A DNA stretch of 64,000 nt from Alphaproteobacteria bacterium (lineage in GTDB: Bacteria; Pseudomonadota; Alphaproteobacteria; Reyranellales; Reyranellaceae): the NCBI GenBank assembly GCA_017308235.1, contig JAFKFL010000018.1:119709-183708 (forward strand). Reading direction: 5' to 3'. Made by a program: the position numbers and the translations under genes. Shown here in pieces: positions 53,182 to 60,853 of this stretch. Each line of letters starts with the position of its first letter. Position 1 is the stretch's first letter. The notes under the pieces are model-generated. The model did no database searches. It was not told the origin of the DNA and was given only the letters and a program-made list of their open reading frames with translations.

Positions 53182-54810
53182 TCAGCGACCTTTGCGGTAG
53201 CGCCGGATCAGCGCATTGGTCGAACTGTCATGCTCGAGCTTGGGCTCCGTCCCGCTCTCGAGCTGGGGGATGATGCGCTGGGCGAGGACCTTGCCCAGTT
53301 CCACCCCCCACTGATCGAAGGAATCGATCTGCCAGATCACGCCCTGGGTGAAGACACTGTGCTCGTAGAGAGCCACCAGCCTTCCCAGCGTTGCTGGCGT
53401 GAGGCGATCAAGGAGAAGCGTGTTGGACGGACGGTTGCCTTCGAACACGCGGTGCGGAACCAGCCAGTCCGGCGTGCCTTCCGCCTTGACCTCTTCCGCT
53501 GTCTTGCCGAACGCCAGTGCCTCGGTCTGGGCAAACACATTGGCGATCAGCATGTCGTGATGCCGGCCCACCGGATTGAGGGTCTGGATGAAAGCGATGA
53601 AGTCGCAGGGGATGAGCCGAGTTCCCTGATGGATCAGCTGGTAGAAAGAATGCTGACCGTTGGTCCCGGGCTCGCCCCAATAGATCGGACCGGTGTCGTA
53701 GTCGACCGGAACGCCTGCCGTGGTCACGTGCTTTCCATTGCTCTCCATGGTGAGTTGCTGGAGATAGGCGGGAAAGCGCTTGAGGTACTGCTCGTAGGGG
53801 AGCACCGCGACGGTCTGCGCGCCGAAGAAATCATTGTACCAGAGGGCGAGAAGGCCCATCAGCACCGGCAGATTGCGCTCGAACGGGGTGGTGCGGAAAT
53901 GCTCGTCCATCTCATGGAAGCCGCCCAGCATGGCGCGGAAATTGTCCGGTCCGATGGCGAGCATGGTCGAGAGCCCGATGGCGGAGTCCATCGAATAGCG
54001 GCCGCCAACCCAGTCCCAGAAGCCGAACATGTTGGCGGTGTCGATGCCGAACTTCGCCACTTCGCTCGCGTTGGTCGACACGGCGACGAAATGTTTGGCG
54101 ATCGCTGATTGCTCGCCCTTCAGGCCGGCGAGCAGCCAGTCGCGCGCGCTGTGCGCGTTGGTCATCGTCTCCAGCGTCGTAAAGGTCTTGGACGAGATGA
54201 TGAACAGCGTCTCCTCGGGATCGAGGTCGTGCACCGCTTCGGCGAAATCCGTGCCGTCCACGTTGGAGACGAAGCGGAACGACATGCTGCGCTCGCTGTA
54301 ATGCCTCAGCGCCTCATAAGCCATCACCGGGCCGAGATCCGAGCCGCCGATGCCGATATTGACGACGTTGCGAATGCGTTTGCCGGTATGGCCCTTCCAA
54401 GCGCCGCTCCGTACGCGATTGGCGAAGTCGGCCATCTTGTCGAGGACCGCATGAACGTCGGGCACCACGTTGTGGCCATCGTGCAGGATGGTGGCATCGC
54501 GCGGCGCACGAAGTGCAACGTGTAGGACCGACCGCTCCTCCGAGACATTGATCTTGTCGCCGCGGAACATGGCGTCGATCTGCTCGCGCAGGCCGGACTC
54601 CTGTGCGAGCTGGAGCAGGAGCTTCATTGTCTCGTCGGTGATCCGATTCTTCGAGTAATCGAAGAAGATGCCGACAGCATCGACCGTGAAGCGCTCGGCG
54701 CGTTTCGCGTCCTCGCCAAAGAGCTGCTTCAAATGAAGGCCCTTCATCTTCTGATAATGGGCCGCGAGCAATCCCCACGCGGGGCGTTGACGCAAATGGA
54801 GCACGCTCAT
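53182..54810 (-). CDS. pgi: Glucose-6-phosphate isomerase
   Basis: This 542-residue enzyme has PGI signatures: [20 protein letters not shown], the [17 protein letters not shown] phosphate site, [20 protein letters not shown] and the C-terminal [22 protein letters not shown]. It interconverts glucose-6-phosphate and fructose-6-phosphate. Length is normal and the start follows AAGGAG. It is the last core-genome gene before the island. A tRNA terminator sits 76 bases upstream. Confidence 0.96.
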   Translation of the reverse strand: MSVLHLRQRPAWGLLAAHYQKMKGLHLKQLFGEDAKRAERFTVDAVGIFFDYSKNRITDETMKLLLQLAQESGLREQIDAMFRGDKINVSEERSVLHVALRAPRDATILHDGHNVVPDVHAVLDKMADFANRVRSGAWKGHTGKRIRNVVNIGIGGSDLGPVMAYEALRHYSERSMSFRFVSNVDGTDFAEAVHDLDPEETLFIISSKTFTTLETMTNAHSARDWLLAGLKGEQSAIAKHFVAVSTNASEVAKFGIDTANMFGFWDWVGGRYSMDSAIGLSTMLAIGPDNFRAMLGGFHEMDEHFRTTPFERNLPVLMGLLALWYNDFFGAQTVAVLPYEQYLKRFPAYLQQLTMESNGKHVTTAGVPVDYDTGPIYWGEPGTNGQHSFYQLIHQGTRLIPCDFIAFIQTLNPVGRHHDMLIANVFAQTEALAFGKTAEEVKAEGTPDWLVPHRVFEGNRPSNTLLLDRLTPATLGRLVALYEHSVFTQGVIWQIDSFDQWGVELGKVLAQRIIPQLESGTEPKLEHDSSTNALIRRYRKGR

Positions 54811-54885
54811 CGACTACTCCTTCGACCCGTCAGTCTCAGGTCGGCAGCGGTGGGATACAGGGGAGACGGAACGGAACCCCCAAAC

Positions 54886-54910
54886 GAAAAAGGCCCATAA
54901 CATGGGCCTT
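54886..54910 (-). terminator. Terminator downstream of tRNA-Lys remnant
   Basis: AAGGCCCAT-AAC-ATGGGCCTT is a perfect 9-pair stem, followed on the minus strand by TTT and C. It lies 18 bases after the tRNA 3' end and was presumably the tRNA-Lys terminator. Confidence 0.85.
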
Positions 54911-54927
54911 CTGTCGTTCTCCGGCAA

Positions 54928-54977
54928 TGGTGGGCGCACCAGGGCTCGAACCTGGGACCCGCTGATTAAGAGTCAGT
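54928..54977 (-). tRNA. tRNA-Lys(CTT) 3' half = attachment site (att) of the island
   Basis: On the minus strand the 3' half of tRNA-Lys is intact. It has the anticodon stem-loop around CTGACTCTTAATCAG (anticodon CTT), the T arm CCAGG-TTCGAGC-CCTGG, the acceptor strand TGCGCCC, the discriminator A and an encoded CCA. The expected 5' half (acceptor strand and D arm) is absent: the sequence before the anticodon stem shows no D arm. The break at the 5' side of the anticodon stem is typical of tyrosine-integrase crossover, so this is an att remnant rather than a working tRNA. Confidence 0.85.
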
Positions 54978-55091
54978 TACGCCGGGTTTCGTAGCGCCCC
55001 GCACCTCCCCGCTCAAGCCCGTGTGAGCCTTTGTTCTTCTGCATTTTCTGTACGTCCGTCCCCGATTGTGTACGGTGATGTTCTCTTCCCC

Positions 55092-55113
55092 GTGGTTCCA
55101 AGGTGGTTCCAAG
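55092..55113 (+). repeat. Tandem direct repeat before the integrase
   Basis: GTGGTTCCAAG occurs twice in immediate succession, 37 bases upstream of the integrase ATG. It may be an arm-type integrase-binding site or a regulatory repeat. Confidence 0.5.
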
Positions 55114-55149
55114 GTTCACCTCGTGCTCCATCTACGACGGACGCTCTCG

Positions 55150-56358
55150 ATGTCTAGACTTACCAAGCGACTTGTAGACCAGTTGCAGAAGACCTCCAGC
55201 AACTTCACCGAATGGGATAGCGAATTGCGTGGCTTCGGCTGCATGGTTCACGTCAGCGGCCGCAAGACCTTTATCGTCAAGTATCGGGTGGGTGGCGGCC
55301 GAGCAGCAACGCAACGGAAGATGACCTTGGGAGCCTATGGTCCACTCACAGTAGATGCAGCCCGGAGCTTGGCTCGACAGACCCTTGCCGAAGTCGCCAA
55401 GGGTGGAGATCCGGCGGGTCGCCGTCATGATTATAGACGGGCTCAATCAGTCACTGAATTTGGCAACCGGTACTTGGCCGAGCATGCACGCCCGAAGAAG
55501 AGTCCCCGATCGGCAGAGGAGGATGAGTGGCTGCTCGAAAAGTACATTCTTCCGAAGCTTGGCCAGCGAAAGATGGTCGATCTGGCCGCGGCAGACATCT
55601 CGCGCCTTATGCACGGGCTATCCTCCACGCCAGCCCTTGCCAATCGTGTGCGCTCCCTTGTCAGCAAGATGCTGTCCCTTGCCGTAGTCTGGGGTGTGCG
55701 CAATGACCCGATGAATCCAGCGCGAGCGGTTCAGAAATTCCCCGAGCGAGCCCGCGAGACGTTCTTGTCAGCCGAAGAAATCAAGCGGGTGGGCGACGCA
55801 CTACGGGCCGCAGAGGTCAATGAACCTTGGCAGGCGATCGCGGCAGTCCGCCTACTCCTGTTCACTGGATGTCGTCGGGGTGAAATCCTAGGGCTTCGGT
55901 GGGAGTACATTGACTACGACAATTCAGCAATCTTGCTGCCCGCTTCTAAGACAGGTCGGAAGACGATCTATCTAACTGCACCCGTACTGGCGATTCTGGC
56001 AGGTCTACCACGGAAACCGGAGAACCCCTGGGTGCTTCCTAGCCGTCTTGCAGTCAATGACCGTTCCTTCGAGGGTATCGGACATGTCTGGCAGCGCGTT
56101 CGGAGGAAAGCGGATCTCGACCACGTCCGCTTGCATGATCTGCGGCACACGTTCGCCAGTAAGGGGGTAAACTTGGGGCTCAGCTTGCCCCTGATTGGAG
56201 GACTGCTCGGACATGTGCTGCCAACCACGACCGCGAGGTATGCTCACTTGGCTGCAGACCCGACTCGTGCTGCTGGCGAGCGAATCGCAGGCAAACTTGC
56301 GGCTGAGTTGACGGGCGACTTGGGATCGGTTGCCCGCTTAGCGGTTAGAAGGTCTTAG
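55150..56358 (+). CDS. int: P4-type tyrosine integrase
   Basis: This 402-residue site-specific recombinase has an N-terminal DUF4102-like arm-binding domain (LTKRLVDQLQ...LRGFGCMVHVSGRKTFIVKYRVGG), a core-binding domain (~100-200) and the catalytic domain. Catalytic residues are visible: the first Arg in TGCRRGEILGLRW, HDLRHTF (His and Arg), LGH, and the nucleophile Tyr in TARYAHL. It is next to the tRNA-Lys remnant, which is the preferred kind of target. The ATG at 55150 (MSRLTKRL) is favoured over 55066. Lower GC and A/T-ending codons contrast with the core genes to the left. Confidence 0.93.
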   Translation: MSRLTKRLVDQLQKTSSNFTEWDSELRGFGCMVHVSGRKTFIVKYRVGGGRAATQRKMTLGAYGPLTVDAARSLARQTLAEVAKGGDPAGRRHDYRRAQSVTEFGNRYLAEHARPKKSPRSAEEDEWLLEKYILPKLGQRKMVDLAAADISRLMHGLSSTPALANRVRSLVSKMLSLAVVWGVRNDPMNPARAVQKFPERARETFLSAEEIKRVGDALRAAEVNEPWQAIAAVRLLLFTGCRRGEILGLRWEYIDYDNSAILLPASKTGRKTIYLTAPVLAILAGLPRKPENPWVLPSRLAVNDRSFEGIGHVWQRVRRKADLDHVRLHDLRHTFASKGVNLGLSLPLIGGLLGHVLPTTTARYAHLAADPTRAAGERIAGKLAAELTGDLGSVARLAVRRS

Positions 56359-56375
56359 GCAGCCCGGTTGCAGCA

Positions 56376-57092
56376 TCAGTTGCGCAGCCATCGCGCATAG
56401 GCGGCAATATCGATTCGGGGCACCGTTGCCAGTTCCTGAAGGCGGCTAATGAGCTCGAAAAGGAACGCGGCGGCAGGCTTACCGCCCTTGGTGATTAGCA
56501 CCGCCTTTGCGACGTCCCGGACAAACATTCCATGCGCAGCAACGCAACCGATATCAAGGCGCCCGCGGGAGTTGGCGTTGAGCGCCTTCTGTAGGGGATT
56601 TCCCATAGGCGGCTTCCAGTCGCTTTCAAGAGTGACCAGTCCTCCCAAGATCGGCGCCGGCTTCTTAGCTTTGAGCAGCCCTCCAGCAGTCGGAATGTCG
56701 AGCGTCGTACGCTTCAGCGCGCGCACCGTCCCGACCTTTTGCATTGCGTATTTGATCTGAGCCGCATTGATGCTCTGCTTTGCCTCAAGAACGGCGTAGA
56801 CACCCTCAGCCGGTACAATGGCCTTGCCCGCAAAGTGAAAGATGAACGGCGTGTACTGACGGTCGAAGATCACGATGTCGATCTGCTCACTGAACTTCCC
56901 CTTGCTGTCGACCACATGGGCACTGGCGGCAGAATAGCGATGGGGCAGGTAGGTCCGCAGGAGATCCAGCCACACAGTTTCGCTCGCGTCACCCAGGGTG
57001 CCGGGATGCTGGAACGAGCGGCGAACCGCGCCAAGGCGATGCTCGATGTCCTCGTGCATCGACTGCAACACTAGCTTGACCGACCACCTCAC
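56376..57092 (-). CDS. DUF6602 protein, PD-(D/E)XK nuclease-like
   Basis: A 238-residue protein resembling DUF6602: FQHPGTLGDASETVWLDLLRTYLPHRYS, then SKGKFSEQIDIVIFDRQ and VPAEGVYAVLEAKQSIN. The spacing of D72 and E103-x-K105 (numbered from the GTG) matches a PD-(D/E)XK nuclease core, although this is pattern-based. The GTG at 57092 overlaps the stop of the upstream nucleotidyltransferase (GTGA), so the two proteins are co-translated. Its 3' end converges on the integrase. A nuclease effector role is inferred. Confidence 0.75.
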   Translation of the reverse strand: MRWSVKLVLQSMHEDIEHRLGAVRRSFQHPGTLGDASETVWLDLLRTYLPHRYSAASAHVVDSKGKFSEQIDIVIFDRQYTPFIFHFAGKAIVPAEGVYAVLEAKQSINAAQIKYAMQKVGTVRALKRTTLDIPTAGGLLKAKKPAPILGGLVTLESDWKPPMGNPLQKALNANSRGRLDIGCVAAHGMFVRDVAKAVLITKGGKPAAAFLFELISRLQELATVPRIDIAAYARWLRN

Positions 57093-57868
57093 CGAAGAAC
57101 GTCGCTCCAATGAGTGGCAGCAAGCGCCTCGATGGCCGCCGCCCTGATCTTCGCCTTCTCGGCTTTCGTCAGATCCTCGGAAATGATGTTGTTGGTGTTG
57201 GCTGGGTCGACGATGCGTGCGTTCTCGAAGGAATCCCGCAGATACCTAAAGATCGCGGTCATGTTGCCCGTCCATGTTCCCACGGCGCCCTGTGGCGCTA
57301 GCCTGGCGTAGCCGATCGCCGCGATCACAGCGAGCTCAAGATGGAATGATGGAAACTCCAGCCCCTGCGTATCCCGCCAAATCTTCAGCAGTCGTGTTTC
57401 CCCTTGGCGACCCGCTTCCTTCACGGTCTTGATGTGAGTGGCGACATTTGTCTTGGTCCACGTGTCCGCGCGCCTGCGGTAGAGACTGTGATCTGTACCA
57501 CCGTCCTCCTGCTGCTTGCCGGGGACCAGATCAACGTCGACGCCTTCTACCTTGATGCGCAGCGATACGTTCTGGTGGCGCGGCTTATAGCCGAGCTCGA
57601 TGAACCGATCGTCCAGCTTCCAGTAGATTTCTTTCAAGGTCTCGCTCACCGTCGGCTTCAGCGAGATAAGCAAGTCGATATCGGTGCCACGACGATTGGC
57701 AGTCCCTTTAGCGAAGGATCCGCTCGGCTGCACGCTGGCAAGCTGGTTGCCGGCCCACTCCCGAACGGCCGGCATCAGGAAGGCCTGGGCCTGAAGCGCC
57801 GGCGAGTTTGGGCCCGTGTCGACAGCCTCGGTACCCAAGAGGCTGTACAGATATTCATCGGGTGACAA
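57089..57868 (-). CDS. Pol-beta/CD-NTase-like nucleotidyltransferase
   Basis: This 259-residue protein has the nucleotidyltransferase motif GSFAKGTANRRGTDIDLLI (residues 50-68; D63 and D65 bind metal) and the third aspartate in VEGVDVDLVPGKQ (D113). An all-helical second domain ends near FENARIVDPANTNNIISEDL. This layout is shared by CBASS cyclases, OAS-like enzymes and CCA-type enzymes. I place the start at a TTG at 57868, 6 bases after GAGG. The frame extends to 58054, but that stretch is Arg/Ser-rich and unlike coding sequence. It is the first gene of a two-gene unit with the DUF6602 gene. Confidence 0.8.
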   Translation of the reverse strand: MSPDEYLYSLLGTEAVDTGPNSPALQAQAFLMPAVREWAGNQLASVQPSGSFAKGTANRRGTDIDLLISLKPTVSETLKEIYWKLDDRFIELGYKPRHQNVSLRIKVEGVDVDLVPGKQQEDGGTDHSLYRRRADTWTKTNVATHIKTVKEAGRQGETRLLKIWRDTQGLEFPSFHLELAVIAAIGYARLAPQGAVGTWTGNMTAIFRYLRDSFENARIVDPANTNNIISEDLTKAEKAKIRAAAIEALAATHWSDVLR

Positions 57869-58208
57869 GACAACCTCGCGGCAAAAGCTAGCAGTGCGCC
57901 GGCTACCGAACAGCGCCTGTTCCCTCACTGAGAGTGTAGCAGCGCACCGGCGAGAAGGCTGAAAACGGCTGTGGGAAAAGTGGCAGACAATGGCACGGCG
58001 GCGGCGAGCCCCGGTGCGATTCCGAGACGGAGTTCGTGTCCGTAAGGCAATCAATGACTTAGACGAAGTGCGACACCCAAAACGTCTCGCGTAATTCCAA
58101 TGCTTCTCAGATCGAGGTGTCGCACCGATCGTCCATGTGCAGCCGCGAAACGCGTCGCGCCGACGCGGACCGGCCTGGCAGATTGCTCGCAGCGGTCCGG
58201 GCTAGCAT
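57869..58208. other. Intergenic region without recognised gene
   Basis: This 340-base region lies between the nucleotidyltransferase start and the end of the Hsp20 gene. It must hold the nucleotidyltransferase promoter. I see no convincing small gene, tRNA or inverted repeat. Confidence 0.5.
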
Positions 58209-58604
58209 CTAGTTAATCTCGATTCGTCGGGGTACTGCCGCTTGCACTTTCCTGAGCGTTAGGATCAGCACGCCATCATCGAGCGATGCAGCGATCTGAT
58301 CCTGGTCGATTTTTTGCGACAACGAGAATGCGCGCGTGAAGTGGCCGACATTGTATTCCGTATATAGCGGCTCCATGCCCTCGTACTTAGAAAAGTCGAT
58401 TCGGGCTTCGACGCGAAGTTCGTCGTTTTCCAATTTAACCTCGACATCCTTTCGATCGACGCCGGGAACCTCCATCACGACGGTGAGCGCATCATCGGCT
58501 TCGTAAATGTCCGTGACCGGCACGTAGTAGCGAGCCGGGACGGTCTTTTCGCCTTTTGGCACGAGCTCCTTCTTTTCCTGCACCTTGAGCGCCTGGTCAG
58601 CCAT
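58209..58604 (-). CDS. Hsp20 small heat-shock protein, copy 2
   Basis: This 131-residue alpha-crystallin-domain chaperone starts at an ATG 8 bases after GGAG. The domain runs from YYVPVTDIYEADDALTVVMEVPGVDRKDVEVKLENDELRVEARI to the conserved DDGVLILTLRK. The N-terminal region is short and Lys/Glu-rich. It holds unfolding proteins under stress. It lies 137 bases downstream of copy 1 on the same strand. The two differ strongly, so they are old paralogues rather than a recent duplication. Confidence 0.92.
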   Translation of the reverse strand: MADQALKVQEKKELVPKGEKTVPARYYVPVTDIYEADDALTVVMEVPGVDRKDVEVKLENDELRVEARIDFSKYEGMEPLYTEYNVGHFTRAFSLSQKIDQDQIAASLDDGVLILTLRKVQAAVPRRIEIN

Positions 58605-58741
58605 GTTTATCTCCAATCGCATTTTGGGGTTGATACGAAGTTGCGAGCACGGCGGTGGCATGCACCGCATTGATCCTGTCGGCCTCGAGGTTCGCCGTAC
58701 GATGGGCCCGCCGAACAATCCTCGGCCATGGTTGCCTCTCC

Positions 58742-59167
58742 TCACTTGATCGCAATTGCGCGCGGCTTGTCGCGCTCAGCGCGCGGTACATAAAGAGCAA
58801 GCACGCCATCGCGGCATTCGGCCCTGATCGCATCAGCATCGATCTCGATTGGAAGCGCAATTGCTCGATCGAAGCTGCCGCTGCGCCGCTCGCGTCGGTG
58901 CACGCTCGCTTTGTCTTGCAGTCCCACCGTCCGGGAACCGGCGATGCGAATGGTGTCGCCCTTTGCCTCAATCCTGAGGTCCGCTTTCTTAACGCCCGGT
59001 ACCTCGGCGATGATCACGATGTCATCTCCCTTGCGGAAGACGTTGAGCGGCGGGAACGTGCCTTGTCCGCTCAATCCGGCATCAAGCCAGGAACTGGTGC
59101 GTAGCTGGTCCAGTGCCTGCTGAAAATTGAACAGCGTCTCGAAGGGATCATTGAATATGAATGCCAT
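58742..59167 (-). CDS. Hsp20 small heat-shock protein, copy 1
   Basis: This 141-residue alpha-crystallin-type chaperone has an AAGGAGG ribosome-binding site. The N-terminal arm MAFIFNDPFETLFNFQQALDQLRTSSWL is followed by PPLNVFRKGDDIVIIAEVPGVKKADLRIEAKGDTIRIAG and the A-x-x-x-DGVL signature (RAECRDGVLALYVPRAERDKPRAIAIK, including the C-terminal IAI anchor). It is probably co-transcribed with copy 2. The longer frame to 59560 is not credible. Confidence 0.92.
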   Translation of the reverse strand: MAFIFNDPFETLFNFQQALDQLRTSSWLDAGLSGQGTFPPLNVFRKGDDIVIIAEVPGVKKADLRIEAKGDTIRIAGSRTVGLQDKASVHRRERRSGSFDRAIALPIEIDADAIRAECRDGVLALYVPRAERDKPRAIAIK

Positions 59168-59262
59168 GACAGGCCTCCTTGGGATGAAACGCCGGCACAG
59201 GCGAGGGAACCAGACGTCCACCTTATGGAGCCGATGCATGCCCCGCGGCCGGCCGGTGATTT

Positions 59263-59460
59263 CTAGAGCGGTGGGAACACCCGCGGCCAAGGCAGGGGCG
59301 GCGGAGAGACAACGCATGTCTCGTCCGACTCGTGTTCCTGGGGGTTCTGAGGCGGATCCTGCGCTGTTCGGACGTGATCGTCCAAACTGCCAGAGTGGAA
59401 AGTCCCCGAATGGCCGAAGTCGGGATTGGCTGGCGGGAAATCTCGATTCAATTGGCCCAT
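59263..59460 (-). CDS. Possible small Pro/Asp-rich protein
   Basis: A 65-residue frame starts at an ATG 5 bases after GGAGG. Its composition (MGQLNRDFPPANPDFGHSG...) is not the Arg-rich pattern of shadow frames, and it has no hydrophobic segment. No family is recognised. It lies 95 bases upstream of the Hsp20 pair on the same strand. Confidence 0.38.
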   Translation of the reverse strand: MGQLNRDFPPANPDFGHSGTFHSGSLDDHVRTAQDPPQNPQEHESDETCVVSPPPLPWPRVFPPL

Positions 59461-59463
59461 CAC

Positions 59464-59780
59464 ATCCTCCGTAGAGCAACATGCCGAGACAATGAGTTCG
59501 CGGGACCCGCAAGCGGCATCCTCGCGCGAAGTGATCTAGGTGCAGCCGTAATGGCGTCAAGTGCTCCTGGCGGAAAAATCGCGTGGGGCGGTCAGGTTAA
59601 CGAGGAGGCCGCTTGGCGAGTTAAGTCGTGCGAGGAGAACCAACCGGGCACATCGCCCGGTCCATTTGGCGGCTACGATCCTGCTGCCGCTGAAGCGCTT
59701 TCTGCTGAAACAGGGATTTCTGCTTTTGAGCAACGCCCGTTCTGGAATCGGAACAGACGTCGAGCACTCGTTCATCGCTC
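59464..59780. other. Intergenic stretch without recognised gene
   Basis: This 317-base region separates the possible small gene ending at 59263 from the next minus-strand gene. Frames in it are interrupted or compositionally poor. It probably holds a promoter for the heat-shock cluster, but no sigma-32-like site stood out. Confidence 0.45.
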
Positions 59781-60023
59781 TTAATGCGCGAGGTTTTCCG
59801 CCTTTTCTGTAACTAACGTTGCAATCAGTCGAAGCAGCTCCAGCTTCTCCGGACCTTCTCCAGGCCGACAAAGAAAGGTTCCGATTTCAATATCGGAACT
59901 ATTTCGGCCAGAGGCGAGATTGGGCTCATGTCGAACAAACACCCGCCTCTTCCCAGGATCGTATGCGAGACACCATCGATCTCCGTTGGCGCTGTGGTAA
60001 AGTTCTCTGGTTTTGACGCTCAT
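59781..60023 (-). CDS. Small hypothetical protein (WCLAYDP...VFVRHEPN type)
   Basis: An 80-residue protein starts at an ATG after GAGGGAAG. Its sequence (MSVKTRELYHSANGDRWCLAYDPGKRRVFVRHEPNLASGR) resembles small conserved proteins I recall from Bradyrhizobium-type genomes, with no known function. The C-terminus is a helix (PEKLELLRLIATLVTEK). The frame could run on to 60254, but the extension looks non-coding. Confidence 0.6.
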   Translation of the reverse strand: MSVKTRELYHSANGDRWCLAYDPGKRRVFVRHEPNLASGRNSSDIEIGTFLCRPGEGPEKLELLRLIATLVTEKAENLAH

Positions 60024-60225
60024 GCCAGCTGCTTCCCTCACTAAAGGCTGCCAGCCGTCTAGCGAGAGGCCGTTCCAGTCCACGACCCCAAGGTTGGCTT
60101 CGCGCTTGGCGGTTCGACGATAGTCAGCCTCCCAAACCGGCAGCCATATGAAGATCATGTCGCGACGCCGTTCGTGGATCCAACAGCGTTGCGACGGATC
60201 GAACTCCGACATAGGGCGCCGCTGC

Positions 60226-60507
60226 TCAAGCGCGACGACTGCACGTGTTTCCATGACGTGTCAGTACTTCAATTCCCTCATCTGTGATCGCCACAGCGCG
60301 TGCGGAGCGGGAGCCCGTAACGATCCATCCGGACAGGGCTGCGAGCAGGATGGCGGCACCCCTTCGTTGCAGGTTCCCCTCAAGTTCGAGTTTATCGATG
60401 GCTACGTAGTGCGGTCGCTGTTTGTCCTGAGTTTTCTCATGTACAGACTTAAGTAAACCCAGGACCAGCGGCGGAACTTCGTGAGGTCCGTTTTTTGCCA
60501 CGACCAA
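60226..60507 (-). CDS. Possible small hypothetical protein
   Basis: A 93-residue frame starts at a TTG 5 bases after GGGAG. The interior (LKSVHEKTQDKQRPHYVAIDKLELEGNLQRRG...VAITDEGIEVL) has balanced composition and could form a small helical or winged-helix fold. No family is recognised. It lies upstream of the preceding small gene on the same strand. Confidence 0.4.
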   Translation of the reverse strand: MVVAKNGPHEVPPLVLGLLKSVHEKTQDKQRPHYVAIDKLELEGNLQRRGAAILLAALSGWIVTGSRSARAVAITDEGIEVLTRHGNTCSRRA

Positions 60508-60853
60508 AATCGCTCCCTTGCGCTATGTCTTCGCACGCAAACGACTTCGTTCCCACGGGGGCAGCGCTTGCCGCGCGCAAACGTTAAGGTGATTTCAGCC
60601 TTGCCCCAGACTCTCTGAAGAGCAGTTCCGGGACAGCCAGCATTCAGCATACCAAAGTGCTCGGGAATCGCCAGTCCTGCGTTGCGAGGTAGGATCCCGT
60701 TTCACGAATAGTCGCGAAGTCGTGCGTTCGTTCCACTAGCGAGCCCGCTGCACGCCTTGAATTCGCCACAGCCGAACCTAGATTTTCGGCCGCGGGCCAT
60801 CCGGCCGCGTCCTTTCATTGTCGATGCTTCGCTCATAAGAGGAGGTTTTGCTG
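60508..60853. other. Intergenic region, glycosyltransferase leader
   Basis: This 346-base gap separates divergent transcription units. It has no recognised gene or repeat. The rightmost part is the leader of the glycosyltransferase, with a GGAGG site at 60841-60845. Confidence 0.5.

Noticed and set aside
54928..55010. Complete tRNA-Lys using GGGCGCT upstream as 5' acceptor strand
   Set aside because: Six bases could pair with the 3' acceptor strand, but the interval to the anticodon stem is too short and contains no D arm. The stem base G27 is also replaced. Best read as an att remnant.
57869..58054. N-terminal extension of the nucleotidyltransferase to 58054
   Set aside because: The added ~62 residues are Arg/Ser-rich and unlike the conserved domain. 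A TTG with GAGG at proper spacing starts the natural N-terminus.
59332..59784. 150-codon plus-strand frame
   Set aside because: Part of it is antisense to a better supported small frame. There is no family match, and the composition is mixed without hydrophobic periodicity.
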